From contig JAIULZ010000002.1 of the NCBI GenBank assembly GCA_022565805.1, positions 1-64,000 on the forward strand: 64,000 nucleotides of DNA, written 5' to 3'. The notes beneath the pieces were generated by a model. It saw nothing but the letters and a program-made list of their open reading frames with translations. It had not been told where the DNA came from and made no database searches. Of the stretch, positions 37,934 through 47,276 are shown one piece after another. Each line of letters starts with the position of its first letter. Positions within the stretch are counted from its first letter, which is position 1. The position numbers and the translations under genes were made by a program. This DNA is from Balneolales bacterium. Its GTDB lineage: Bacteria > Bacteroidota > Rhodothermia > Balneolales > Cyclonatronaceae.

Positions 37934-40900
37934 TTAGGGCACCGGCACTGCGCTTCTGCTTATGCGGATTCGGTCGGATGCGCTTCTTGCAAAAATACGC
38001 GCATCAGAAACCGACACACTGCGGACCGGAGCAAGCAGGAATTCCCCTTCATAAACCACCGTAAACCGCTGTGCAAACGTTTTGGTTTCGCCCGCCGAAA
38101 GCCTGAAATACGTAATAATTTCGCTATCGCGGCGATCTCTGGCAAAAAATGCGGATGTTTCCTGCTGCGTTTCGCCAAACACTATGGCATCAATCTGCCC
38201 GGGTAAAGGCTGCCATCCGGCAGGTACAGGCTGCACAAGAGCCAGCTGCTCCATATCGCCACGGGTTCCGGGATTAGTAATACGAACTTCGGCCGTAATT
38301 TCCATACCGGGGTACAGCCGGCTCAAATCGGCAACCGAACCATCTGCGGTAAGATACCGGAGCTGCTGAACAAGGCCGTTGCTGTCTTCTGATATTCGCC
38401 TTGCCGCCAGATCGGGAACCGATTCGACCGAAAGCGTGATATAAACCCGTGCATTGCCTTTATTTTCAATTACCAGCTCTCCGGATCGCAAATCGGGTCG
38501 AAACCGAACCGAATAGGATGCCGACTGCGACGCCACAGCTGTAGCATCGAGACCGCTGCCGCTCATTTTAAGCTCTAACTGATCGCCTGCTCCGTATTTT
38601 TTTATGAAATCCGTCATGGCGCCAATCGAAAACGCGATAGCCTGAGGAGAAACCCAACCTGCGTTTTCACGAATCCGGACCAAATCCCGAAGCGCATCGG
38701 CGGCCTCCGGCTCCATATCCAGATAGACCAGCGTTTGTAGCAAAAATGCCTGATCCCGAACAGCAGAACCATACATCCACCGACCGGAACCTGCATTTGC
38801 GTCTGCCGGAATTGAGGATATCAACGAAACGGCTGCCCGATCCTGCCCGGTTGCGGCATAGGCTGCGGCAAGTCTCCACCGAGCCTGAACAGAAAGTCCC
38901 GGCATTTCCCTAAACCGATTCATAGCGCCCATATCCGGCTGACCTATTTTTGCCAGCACATATAAACGATAGGCCTGCACCAAATCGTGGTGCATGGCGC
39001 CAGAATCGGCGGCTCTCCAGCCCGAAGCTGCCCGGCGAACATACTTCAGCAGCGGGTCCATTTGCTGTGATGACACATAATAGCCCGATCTGGAAGCCTC
39101 ATGCAAAAAGTGAAGCGCATAGCTGCTCATCCAATCATCAGAAAGCGGGCTCCCCGGCCACATAGAAACCGCCCCGGAAGCATGCATAAAACGAGGAATT
39201 TCCTGTATGAGCCGCTCAATATCGCGATCGGCATTTCGGCTAAAATCATCACTCAGCTGTATTTCCGCATTTTTAAGCCACAGAAGCGGAAAAACCGCCG
39301 ATATCTGCCTTTCTATGCTCCCAAACGGATAACGATTTATCCGCTGCAGCCAGCTCTCAAAATCGACTGCCGGAATGGTGGATACTTCTGCAACAGCCAT
39401 CTGCGTACCATCAATACCCGTAGCCGTAAATGGAATTCGGGTTGTGTCGCCCGGTTCTGCTTGTTTCCGAATAATTTCTGTGATGGGATCTCCGTAGCGA
39501 CTAAGCTGCAAGTTTGCGGCATAAGAAGCCTGCTCACGTCCGGAGGTAGCTGTCCAGAAGAGCTGACCTTCTCCTTCGTCGGTGCCGGTTATGCTAAAAC
39601 GGGCTGTTTGTGTTCCGGCCTCCGAAAAAGAAACCATCCTGCGCCCACTTTCGCCCCCTGCATTTTTAACAGCACCTTCACTTCGTAATTCAAGCTGTAC
39701 ATTTCCGGAAATACCAGCATCTGCAAATACGGTAGCCGAAACAACCAGACTGTCGCCGTAGTTCAGGTGCGATGGGGCAGAGCCGAGCAGCATTAGCGGT
39801 TGTTTTACCAGTGTATTTGCGGTAGTACTGCCATGCCTGCGATGTTCGGGATTCGTGGCGACCACCATAGTGCGCACTCTTCCGGTGTAAGCCGGCATGG
39901 TAAAGGCATGAGTGCGCGAGGCACCGGCATCCAGCAAAAACGGCCCCATCACTCTAACAACCGGCCGGAACCGACCCGGACCGTCTGCATCTGCATCGGG
40001 ATCTATCTCCATATCTCCACCCACCGACAAAATTCTGCGCATACTTCCGGCATATACGCCCGCAACCATATCGAACAAATCCCATGTGCGTATTCCAAGA
40101 GCTCTGCGACGATTAAAAGCAGAGAAAGGATCGGGAGTACGAAAATTAGTGAGGTTCAGTAAGCCTTCATCTACAACCATAATGGTGTAGGTCATGGCCC
40201 GGCCCGAATCTTCCGAAATCTGAATCGTCATTTCATCTCCCGGCCTAACCTGCTCAGGAACCCTTGCAACTGGTTTAAGCATCGCATCATCGGCCTGCAC
40301 GGTAACCGGCACAATTCCGAACATGCGCACCGGCAAATCGTTACTACTTTGGCCGTGCGGCTGCAGCAAATGCACGCTTACATACACGTTCGGCCTCATT
40401 TCTTCCGTAATCCTAATCGCCGCCTTATTCTCGCCAGCCTGAGTATCCACCCATTTCCAGTCTATAACCCGGCCGGCTGTTTCTGTTGTGATGAGAGCTT
40501 TCCCACCCTCAACTCCGTTAAAGCTCAAATTCAAATTATCACCCGGACGATAGGTTTCTTGATCGGTTTCCAGTACCAGCATTGCCGGCGCTCCGCTTAT
40601 TCTTGATGAACCGTAGCCTACATAGAATTCCATGCCCGCTGCGTGTCCGCCGCCTTCATCCATCACCCTTACAAAATATCTGCCATAATCGAGGCGATGT
40701 GTCGGAAGAGTAACCGTAGCTTTGCCATCCGATTGTGTACGGGCCAGCACCCTGAAAACCGGCCTGCTTGCCGACTGCTGAAAATACTGACTCAGCTGCT
40801 CCCGGCTACGCTGCCACCACCATCTCCACTCCAGCTCATAAACTTCAACCATAAGTTCAGCATCGCGCTGCGGTTTTCCGTCGGCATCGAGCAGAACCAG

Positions 40901-43579
40901 CTGAGCCGTAGTTTGAGTTTCGTATTCCACCGACGCAAACTCCGAATCAAGATCGGGCAGCCGGATACCGGCAAAGCGGTTATACGCCAGCACCGTAAAC
41001 TGCGATCGATGCGTATTTATGCTGCCCGAGGGTTCAAAAACACGAGTAACTACGTTCGCACTAAGAGCCGGTGGAGAATCAGCCAGCCGATCCAGCCGAA
41101 TGGCTACATTGGCAGCACCATCGGAATCGAGCGCCCCGTCTGCAACAAGAGCGGGAGCGAGCTCGGCGGTACGGCCGGGATCTGTAAAGCGAAATTCCGC
41201 GTAATCAGAAAACCCAAAAGGCACTTCGCGCAGCCCTGCTTCTATTTCGAAATTCAGGTTCTGAGCGATCGCACCATGAAGCCATTCTGCCCGAATTTGC
41301 GCATCCATCAACTGACGCGGCCAGATCAGGCGCTCATCATCGAAGTTTACCTCAATTGCAAGACGATTGGGAAGTATATTTTCAATATTAAGACGATGGA
41401 AAAAGTCGGAACCACCGATTTGAGCCTGAACCATCCAGCGCCCGGTTTGGGCATCGCGCGGTGTGGCAGAACGAAAAGCATACATACCGCCAACAGGCCG
41501 CACGGTTTGCACCTCAGAAAGTCTGCCCCCAGGATCACGAAGCTCAAAACGCGCCGGCACATCCGGAAAACGTTCACCCGTATGCGGCTCAACAATCAGA
41601 TGCACATACAGCGAATCTCCGGGACGATGTACATCCCGTTCGGCAAACATAAAGCCCTGCAGACCTTCTGAGGGTGATACCCCGGTTACATCGAATTCAC
41701 TTATAGATAAGGCTGCATTTCTGGGAGTTCGCAGAAACCCGCGCTGTTTGCCAAGAGCAGCCTTCAGCAGGTAAATTTCATCTCCGGCATTCAGTTTCAG
41801 CGAACCATCGGAGCCGGTATGCCCCTGCCCAACCCGCTGATACTGATAATCAAGCGCAGTTACCGATACCCCCGGCATTGGTGCAGCAGTTTTAAGATTG
41901 GTTGCAAAAACGAGCATGCTGCCATCGGGACCAGCTTTTGCCAATAAACCAATATTGGATGCAAGCACATTACGATACACCCGTACATTAGAGGTATAAT
42001 ACGAATCGGAACAAGGATTGTCGCGCTCATTCCAGCGATAATTACCGCTCATCCACCAGGAATCGAATTCACTCCAGTAGTTCTGCTCATCACGAGGTGA
42101 TAAAACCCAGCGGTTTTCGCTATCTGCGGTTTCCATAGTCAACTCCTGCTCGCACGGATACAGCGACTGATGCCGGCGGAAACCCAGGGTTACCGCATAA
42201 AGTGCACCCTGCTCAGGCTCTATCAGCTCGCTAAGATCGAGTGCATAAGTATTCCACTGACCCGGATTAACATCGCCCAGAGTCTGTAGCGGAATTACTT
42301 TCTGCACAACAGGCTTACCCACTTCGCGGATTCCCCAGCTTCGATCCATATCTCCTTGCTGCAAAAACTGTGGGATATTTTCTTCGAAAATGCGGGTAAT
42401 CTGCACGTCTACAGCACCCAAGTTTACCGACTCAAAAGGCAGGAGCAAATCTTTAGAATCGGGCAGAATAACGCCGGAGCCAATCAGCCGCAGTTCCGGC
42501 GGCACATCACCAAAATCCACATTAAGCTCCACGGTTTCATCCAGCCTGCTCCTTCCTTTGGCTGTAATGCCAGGAAAAAGCTGTATCACGTGATCTCCTC
42601 TTCGCTCAGTCGTAGGATATACTCTCAGCTCATTTCTATGAAGTATGGTAGTAAGAGCCTCGCTGTTATTCACCAAAACCATTCCCCTTAGCTGCTGCGT
42701 CTCTTCCAGAAACTTAGAAAAAGAAATACGAATAAAAGGACTCCCGCTACGCTCGACCCGATATCCGGTTACGTAAAAATCCGATTCTGCCGGTATATCG
42801 ATAGTTTCTCTTCCTCGGGTTTCTCCTCCGGCCTCACGCCAGTCCCAGCTAAGAGTTGCGCTACGTTTTTGTGCTGTTTTGGTGATGGCTGCAGATACAA
42901 ATTCGAAATCTGTGGGGGAAACACTCTTCCATTCAAGCGGCACATTTCGGCCGTCGAGTCGCAGCAAAACCGATCTTTCGAGACGAGACAGTTCAACAAT
43001 ATCGGCAGAGCGGATGGAGCCTGAAATACGAACCCGGTCGTTTTCGGTAATCTGAGGAGGGTCTGCAGTTAGTTCGAAATCCTGAGGAAGCACCTGAACC
43101 GGGAACCGGAAAACATCGGCATCGGGCTCATCTACTACGGCAGGCAGATCGAAAGAAAAAGTATATACTTTACCATTTTGAAGCTTCTCGGCCGGATGAA
43201 ACCGGGCCGTAAAGGCATCGGTCCAAACCATCTCTCCCCGAACCGACGGTTTAACTGAAAACAAATTACCAGATCTTTGCTGCACCGACTCAGAAACAGC
43301 CTTTTGAAGACTAATGCTAACCGAACCATCGGCCCGAATAAGCCCGCGTGTATACCCGCTAACATATGGAGAACCCGGAAAATGAAGCTCCGCTGCATCT
43401 GCTCTGCTTTTTACATCGCCCGACTTACTGCCGCATCCTGTAAACATAAAAATACTGCTTAGCAGAAGTATCAGGATAAGAAAAAGAGGTCTTCCAAGGG
43501 AACCTGCAACGGTTTTCAAGATTTCTGCTGTCTTCAAAAATTTTACAGCCGTAATGCTGAGCAACATATTCATATTCAA
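37934..43579 (-). CDS. Bacterial alpha-2-macroglobulin family lipoprotein lacking the thioester motif
   Basis: 1881 aa. The signal peptide ends in a lipobox, FTGC, with Cys49 lipidated, so it sits in the periplasm. MG-type beta domains follow, the A2M_N region, a bait region, an A2M domain and the alpha/alpha TED domain (about 1380-1650), then receptor-like domains. In thioester-containing members TED carries C-L-E-Q; here the equivalent is Ser1421-Ile-Glu1423-Arg1424 in RYPFGSIERQIS (codons 39308-39322). Cys and Gln are both replaced, so no thioester can form. The protein can still trap proteases by shape, as other thioester-less members are thought to do. It is first in the operon with a carrier-like gene and pbpC. 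Confidence 0.88.
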   Translation of the reverse strand: MNMNMLLSITAVKFLKTAEILKTVAGSLGRPLFLILILLLSSIFMFTGCGSKSGDVKSRADAAELHFPGSPYVSGYTRGLIRADGSVSISLQKAVSESVQQRSGNLFSVKPSVRGEMVWTDAFTARFHPAEKLQNGKVYTFSFDLPAVVDEPDADVFRFPVQVLPQDFELTADPPQITENDRVRISGSIRSADIVELSRLERSVLLRLDGRNVPLEWKSVSPTDFEFVSAAITKTAQKRSATLSWDWREAGGETRGRETIDIPAESDFYVTGYRVERSGSPFIRISFSKFLEETQQLRGMVLVNNSEALTTILHRNELRVYPTTERRGDHVIQLFPGITAKGRSRLDETVELNVDFGDVPPELRLIGSGVILPDSKDLLLPFESVNLGAVDVQITRIFEENIPQFLQQGDMDRSWGIREVGKPVVQKVIPLQTLGDVNPGQWNTYALDLSELIEPEQGALYAVTLGFRRHQSLYPCEQELTMETADSENRWVLSPRDEQNYWSEFDSWWMSGNYRWNERDNPCSDSYYTSNVRVYRNVLASNIGLLAKAGPDGSMLVFATNLKTAAPMPGVSVTALDYQYQRVGQGHTGSDGSLKLNAGDEIYLLKAALGKQRGFLRTPRNAALSISEFDVTGVSPSEGLQGFMFAERDVHRPGDSLYVHLIVEPHTGERFPDVPARFELRDPGGRLSEVQTVRPVGGMYAFRSATPRDAQTGRWMVQAQIGGSDFFHRLNIENILPNRLAIEVNFDDERLIWPRQLMDAQIRAEWLHGAIAQNLNFEIEAGLREVPFGFSDYAEFRFTDPGRTAELAPALVADGALDSDGAANVAIRLDRLADSPPALSANVVTRVFEPSGSINTHRSQFTVLAYNRFAGIRLPDLDSEFASVEYETQTTAQLVLLDADGKPQRDAELMVEVYELEWRWWWQRSREQLSQYFQQSASRPVFRVLARTQSDGKATVTLPTHRLDYGRYFVRVMDEGGGHAAGMEFYVGYGSSRISGAPAMLVLETDQETYRPGDNLNLSFNGVEGGKALITTETAGRVIDWKWVDTQAGENKAAIRITEEMRPNVYVSVHLLQPHGQSSNDLPVRMFGIVPVTVQADDAMLKPVARVPEQVRPGDEMTIQISEDSGRAMTYTIMVVDEGLLNLTNFRTPDPFSAFNRRRALGIRTWDLFDMVAGVYAGSMRRILSVGGDMEIDPDADADGPGRFRPVVRVMGPFLLDAGASRTHAFTMPAYTGRVRTMVVATNPEHRRHGSTTANTLVKQPLMLLGSAPSHLNYGDSLVVSATVFADAGISGNVQLELRSEGAVKNAGGESGRRMVSFSEAGTQTARFSITGTDEGEGQLFWTATSGREQASYAANLQLSRYGDPITEIIRKQAEPGDTTRIPFTATGIDGTQMAVAEVSTIPAVDFESWLQRINRYPFGSIERQISAVFPLLWLKNAEIQLSDDFSRNADRDIERLIQEIPRFMHASGAVSMWPGSPLSDDWMSSYALHFLHEASRSGYYVSSQQMDPLLKYVRRAASGWRAADSGAMHHDLVQAYRLYVLAKIGQPDMGAMNRFREMPGLSVQARWRLAAAYAATGQDRAAVSLISSIPADANAGSGRWMYGSAVRDQAFLLQTLVYLDMEPEAADALRDLVRIRENAGWVSPQAIAFSIGAMTDFIKKYGAGDQLELKMSGSGLDATAVASQSASYSVRFRPDLRSGELVIENKGNARVYITLSVESVPDLAARRISEDSNGLVQQLRYLTADGSVADLSRLYPGMEITAEVRITNPGTRGDMEQLALVQPVPAGWQPLPGQIDAIVFGETQQETSAFFARDRRDSEIITYFRLSAGETKTFAQRFTVVYEGEFLLAPVRSVSVSDARIFARSASDRIRISRSAVPVP

Positions 43580-43713
43580 ATCTTGTAGAGAAGGGAAAGT
43601 GGTGGTCAGAGTTTAAATTTAAGCTATTTTTAAACTCTTCGTTGAATCTTTTCTTTCATTTTATCGCATACAGATACGGTACCCTAAAATTTTACGGAAA
43701 TCTGCGTAGCAAA

Positions 43714-43745
43714 AAGACGGGCAAAAGAGAGTTTTTACAAAGCCC
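43714..43745. repeat. Dispersed intergenic repeat, copy 2 (diverged)
   Basis: AAGACGGGCAAAAGAGAG followed by TTTTTACAAAGCC resembles the inverse of 61921-61961 and the copy at 2311-2343. It lies in the divergent gap between the A2M and lemA genes. Confidence 0.4.
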
Positions 43746-43839
43746 TATGCAAGTAGTTTTTAATGCTTGGGTTGCTTAGCTTGATTACGGGACCTCGCCT
43801 AACAGTTTATGGTTCAATTACTCACAAATAAATACACTC

Positions 43840-44433
43840 ATGACGATTCTAATAATCATATTGATTCTCATTCCGGTACTGATCATAATCTGGCAGATCA
43901 GTATTTACAATGGTTTGGTAACGCTGCGAAATCGCTACAAAAACTCTTTCTCGCAAATTGATGTACAGCTAAAGCGACGCTACGACTTGATTCCCAATCT
44001 TGTTGAAACCGCAAAAGGCTATATGAAACACGAACGGGAAACGCTCGAAGCAGTAATACAAGCGCGGAATCAGGCGCAGTCTGCCGAAAAAAGCGTGGCC
44101 GCCGATCCGGGAAATCCACAGGCATTAAAGCAGTTACAGAGTAGTGAAGCCATGCTATCAGGAGCTATGACCCGCTTTTTTGCGCTATCAGAATCTTACC
44201 CGGATTTGAAAGCCAACCAAAATATGATGCAGCTAACCGAAGAGCTTACATCAACAGAAAACAAGATATCGTTTGCACGACAGTCGTTTAATGATTCGGT
44301 TATGCTTTACAATACACAGCGCGAAAAGTTTCCGAATATTATCTTCGCCAACATGTTTGGTTTTTCTGAAGCGGCATTATTCGAATTAGAAAACCCGGCC
44401 GAAGAGCGTAAAAATGTAAAAGTCTCTTTTTAG
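43840..44433 (+). CDS. lemA: LemA family protein
   Basis: 197 aa. An N-terminal membrane helix (about 2-22) is followed by the helical LemA core: VTLRNRYKNSFSQIDVQLKR (residues about 27-46) with RYDLIPNLVETAKGYMKHE just after, and NDSVMLYNTQREKFPN near the end. All are hallmarks of the family. LemA proteins are membrane-anchored and of unclear function, but are very often encoded beside an M48 protease, as here (53-bp gap). Start ATG at 43840. Confidence 0.9.
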   Translation: MTILIIILILIPVLIIIWQISIYNGLVTLRNRYKNSFSQIDVQLKRRYDLIPNLVETAKGYMKHERETLEAVIQARNQAQSAEKSVAADPGNPQALKQLQSSEAMLSGAMTRFFALSESYPDLKANQNMMQLTEELTSTENKISFARQSFNDSVMLYNTQREKFPNIIFANMFGFSEAALFELENPAEERKNVKVSF

Positions 44434-44486
44434 TAAGACGATGCCATCACCCCCCAAAAAACGTTCAAACAAGTTAAATAAGCTGC

Positions 44487-46415
44487 ATGGATTTTTTTAA
44501 AGCGCAGGACGACGCACGGCGCAATACCGGTAAACTACTTTTTTTCTATCTGCTTGCCGTGCTTGGCCTCATCATTTCCATTTATTTGGTAAGCTGGGCG
44601 CTATTTGCCGGAAGCGGTGCCGCAGAGCCAGGCACCCTTGCGTTCTGGAATCCGGTGCTGTTTACCTCTATTGCAACCATCACACTGCTTATTATAGGTG
44701 CGGGATCGGCCTATCGTATTATAAGCTTGCGAAAAGGGGGTCGCGCTGTGGCAGAAATGATGGGGGCCCGGCTCGTAGAATCTTCCACCAAAGATCCCGA
44801 TGAGCGAAAACTGATGAACATAATTGAAGAAATGTCGATTGCCAGCGGCATTCCGGTGCCGGCAGTATACATTCTTGATCAGGAGAATTCCATCAATGCA
44901 TTTGCCGCAGGTTACACCCCGAATGATGCTGCCGTGGGAGTTACGCTTGGCTGTATAAGGCTGCTCAGCAGAGATCAGCTACAGGGTGTTATTGCGCATG
45001 AATTCAGCCATATTTTTAACGGAGACATGAAGCTGAATATACGGCTGATCGGGATTTTGAACGGTATCCTTATTATTCATCTTCTCGGGGCGGTACTCAT
45101 GCGCGCACAGTTTTACTCAAATATAGGACGAAGCGGGCGAAACGATCAGAAGGGCCGGCTGGCTATCTTGGTATTTGGAATCGCCCTTATGTTTATTGGC
45201 TACATGGGCGTTATTTTTGGCAGGATGATACAGGCGGCGGTTTCCAGGCAGCGGGAGTATCTGGCCGATGCAGCCGCGGTACAATACACCAGAAATCCCG
45301 ACGGCATTGCCGGGGCGCTTTTAGCGATTAAAAATCATAGCGAAGGCTCACAAATAAAGGAAGCGCATGCTGCAGAATTTAGTCACCTGTTTTTTTCGTC
45401 GGGCCACAAAAGCTGGCTCAACAGTATGATGGCCACACATCCGCCTATCAACAAAAGAATTGAAGCTATCAAGGCCTCATTTATGATGGAAATGTCGGGC
45501 GAGCGTGCCAGCAAAAAGTTTAATCACGAGCAGGATAGCGGAAAGAAAAAATCCGGTGACTCGGGATCTGACAAGTTCGATAAAATTGTTAAAGGCTCCA
45601 TGCTGATTATGGCCGCTGGAAATCCTGCGGCATCGCATCTTACGGCAGCGCGAAAAATGCTTGATGAACTTCCGGAAACCGTAACCGTAGCCCTGCGCGA
45701 AACGGATGGCGCCCGCGCGCTTGTAGCCGGGCTCCTGCTATCTCCGGAGGACTCAACCCGCGAAAAGCAGCATCTCATATGCGAAAATTACGACAGCAGT
45801 ATTTACGCCGAAGCCGAATTGCATCAAAAAGCCCTGAGCAGCAAGCCCGCGTACGTACACATAGCGCTTGCAGAACTATGCATAAACCCGCTTCGTACAC
45901 TTAAAAAAGCCGACTCCGTTGCCTTCACCGGATTTCTCAAAGAGTTGATAAATGCCGACGGGAAAGTGGATTTGCTGGAGTTTTGTCTGGAGGAAATCAT
46001 TGTTAACTCACTTCTGCGCTATCACAAAAACGGCAAAGAAGAAAAGGTGATTTACACTTCGATTCATGAGCTGATACCCGAATTAAACGTTTTACTTTCG
46101 GCTGTAGCCCTTCGTGCCGGTAATCCACAAAAAGCCTTTCAAACTTCCTCAGAAATTATCATTACAAGCTCAGACCGCGAATTTGAGCTTACCTTGCTTA
46201 CATCTGAATCCTTAACAAACGAGCGCCTTCGCTTGGCTCTTGAAGCCTTTAGAAAAGCATCTGGCGAACTAAAAAACTCTATGTTGCACGGGCTTGCCGA
46301 AGGTATGATTCACGATCGTAAAATAAATGAGGAAGAACTAAGCCTTTTCAGAGCTATAGCTGCATCTGTTGAGGTTCCGATTCCATTTATCATGCCCGAC
46401 AAACTGCTTTCATAG
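44487..46415 (+). CDS. M48 family metalloprotease, membrane-bound, with extended C-terminal region
   Basis: 642 aa. Two membrane helices near 17-42 and 56-76, then the Ste24/HtpX-like catalytic domain. The zinc motif is His171-Glu-Phe-Ser-His175, with the third ligand Glu257 in RQREYLADAAAVQYTR. Two more hydrophobic segments lie between (about 188-208 and 225-245). The region after about 350 is soluble; it contains two DGKV/DRKI-acidic helices (FLKELINADGKVDLLEF and IHDRKINEEELSLFR) reminiscent of TerB-like helical repeats. Length far exceeds HtpX (~290 aa). It follows lemA in an operon. The likely job is degradation of misfolded membrane proteins. Confidence 0.86.
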   Translation: MDFFKAQDDARRNTGKLLFFYLLAVLGLIISIYLVSWALFAGSGAAEPGTLAFWNPVLFTSIATITLLIIGAGSAYRIISLRKGGRAVAEMMGARLVESSTKDPDERKLMNIIEEMSIASGIPVPAVYILDQENSINAFAAGYTPNDAAVGVTLGCIRLLSRDQLQGVIAHEFSHIFNGDMKLNIRLIGILNGILIIHLLGAVLMRAQFYSNIGRSGRNDQKGRLAILVFGIALMFIGYMGVIFGRMIQAAVSRQREYLADAAAVQYTRNPDGIAGALLAIKNHSEGSQIKEAHAAEFSHLFFSSGHKSWLNSMMATHPPINKRIEAIKASFMMEMSGERASKKFNHEQDSGKKKSGDSGSDKFDKIVKGSMLIMAAGNPAASHLTAARKMLDELPETVTVALRETDGARALVAGLLLSPEDSTREKQHLICENYDSSIYAEAELHQKALSSKPAYVHIALAELCINPLRTLKKADSVAFTGFLKELINADGKVDLLEFCLEEIIVNSLLRYHKNGKEEKVIYTSIHELIPELNVLLSAVALRAGNPQKAFQTSSEIIITSSDREFELTLLTSESLTNERLRLALEAFRKASGELKNSMLHGLAEGMIHDRKINEEELSLFRAIAASVEVPIPFIMPDKLLS

Positions 46416-46898
46416 TATCTATTCCAGACTACATACGGCACATCACAAAAATAACAGATAGTTATAAGCACATTCAAGCATAAATGGGCTTTGAAAGGCT
46501 TGTTTAACTATGCTCTTTATTAAAAAAATATTACACTTACCTATATTCAAAAATAGTGTTTATAAAACTCGCCCTAATTGAGTTAATAGCCATGAAAACG
46601 CATTTCCCTTTGTGCACAGCGAGCTTTTTACCAACGCAATAAAGAGTAAACTAATGAGCTAGCTACAAATAATTGGTCAAGAATATTGCGTATTATTAAT
46701 AAATTTTACATTTTAAGTCGTCCTCAACTCTTACGAGTAAAAAAATTAATTTGCCTGGCCAAACGTTTGCGCCTCTAATTGTAATTACTGCATTAATTTA
46801 ATACGGTTAGACTATTTTCTTGTATTTATATAAGATGTGTTGGCCAACACTAAAGACAAAAAAGCTTTGAGTCATTTTATATAGCTTTTAAATGTATT

Positions 46899-46917
46899 AA
46901 GCCCCATTTGGGCTTTT
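46899..46917 (+). terminator. Weak terminator-like hairpin
   Basis: AAGCCC pairs with GGGCTT around the loop CATTT, followed by TT and C. The stem is only six base pairs, and it lies about 480 bp beyond the protease stop. It could end a longer transcript. Confidence 0.35.
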
Positions 46918-46945
46918 CGTTCACCAAAAACGGCAGTTTACTCGA

Positions 46946-46967
46946 CTTACAACTCTCGAGTTGTAAG
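46946..46967. promoter_or_regulatory. Palindromic site upstream of histidine kinase
   Basis: Arms CTTACAACTC and GAGTTGTAAG, 10 bp each, are separated by two bases (TC). The site lies about 310 bp before the kinase start. With no T-run after it, it looks more like a dyad operator than a terminator. Confidence 0.4.
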
Positions 46968-47276
46968 ATTATTTTATGTAAAATAAGCATAAAGAGAACA
47001 TACGGGTACTTCCAAACAGCAAATCAAGCGAATTAAAAGCTATACGTTACTGAGAAGCGAAACATGTGAACAAAGTAATTACAAAGTGTTGAAGTTAGGA
47101 CTTTATAATAAAACAACTCGAATAAGTTCTGGCATGTATTCTATGAGAAAAAAGAATTTAATGCAGAGCCGATGAGATGTCTGCAGATGCTGGTCGAAAT
47201 ATCTGCTACCGTTAATTAATGTGTCTGTGTAATAGAACAGACAGGTCTGAAATAATGCATATTTTGGTTTAAATTA

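Larger units (their letters stand above)
46416..47276. other. Long leader region before the hybrid kinase, with hairpins
   Basis: 860 bp without a gene. It holds a terminator-like hairpin at 46899-46915 and a 22-bp near-perfect palindrome at 46946-46967. Otherwise it is AT-rich. It likely contains the promoter of the histidine kinase gene. No tRNA or open frame is supported. Confidence 0.5.

Noticed and set aside
40643-41671. 342-codon frame opposite the A2M gene
   Set aside because: It is antisense to a well-supported gene, with a protein rich in basic and rare combinations typical of an antisense shadow.
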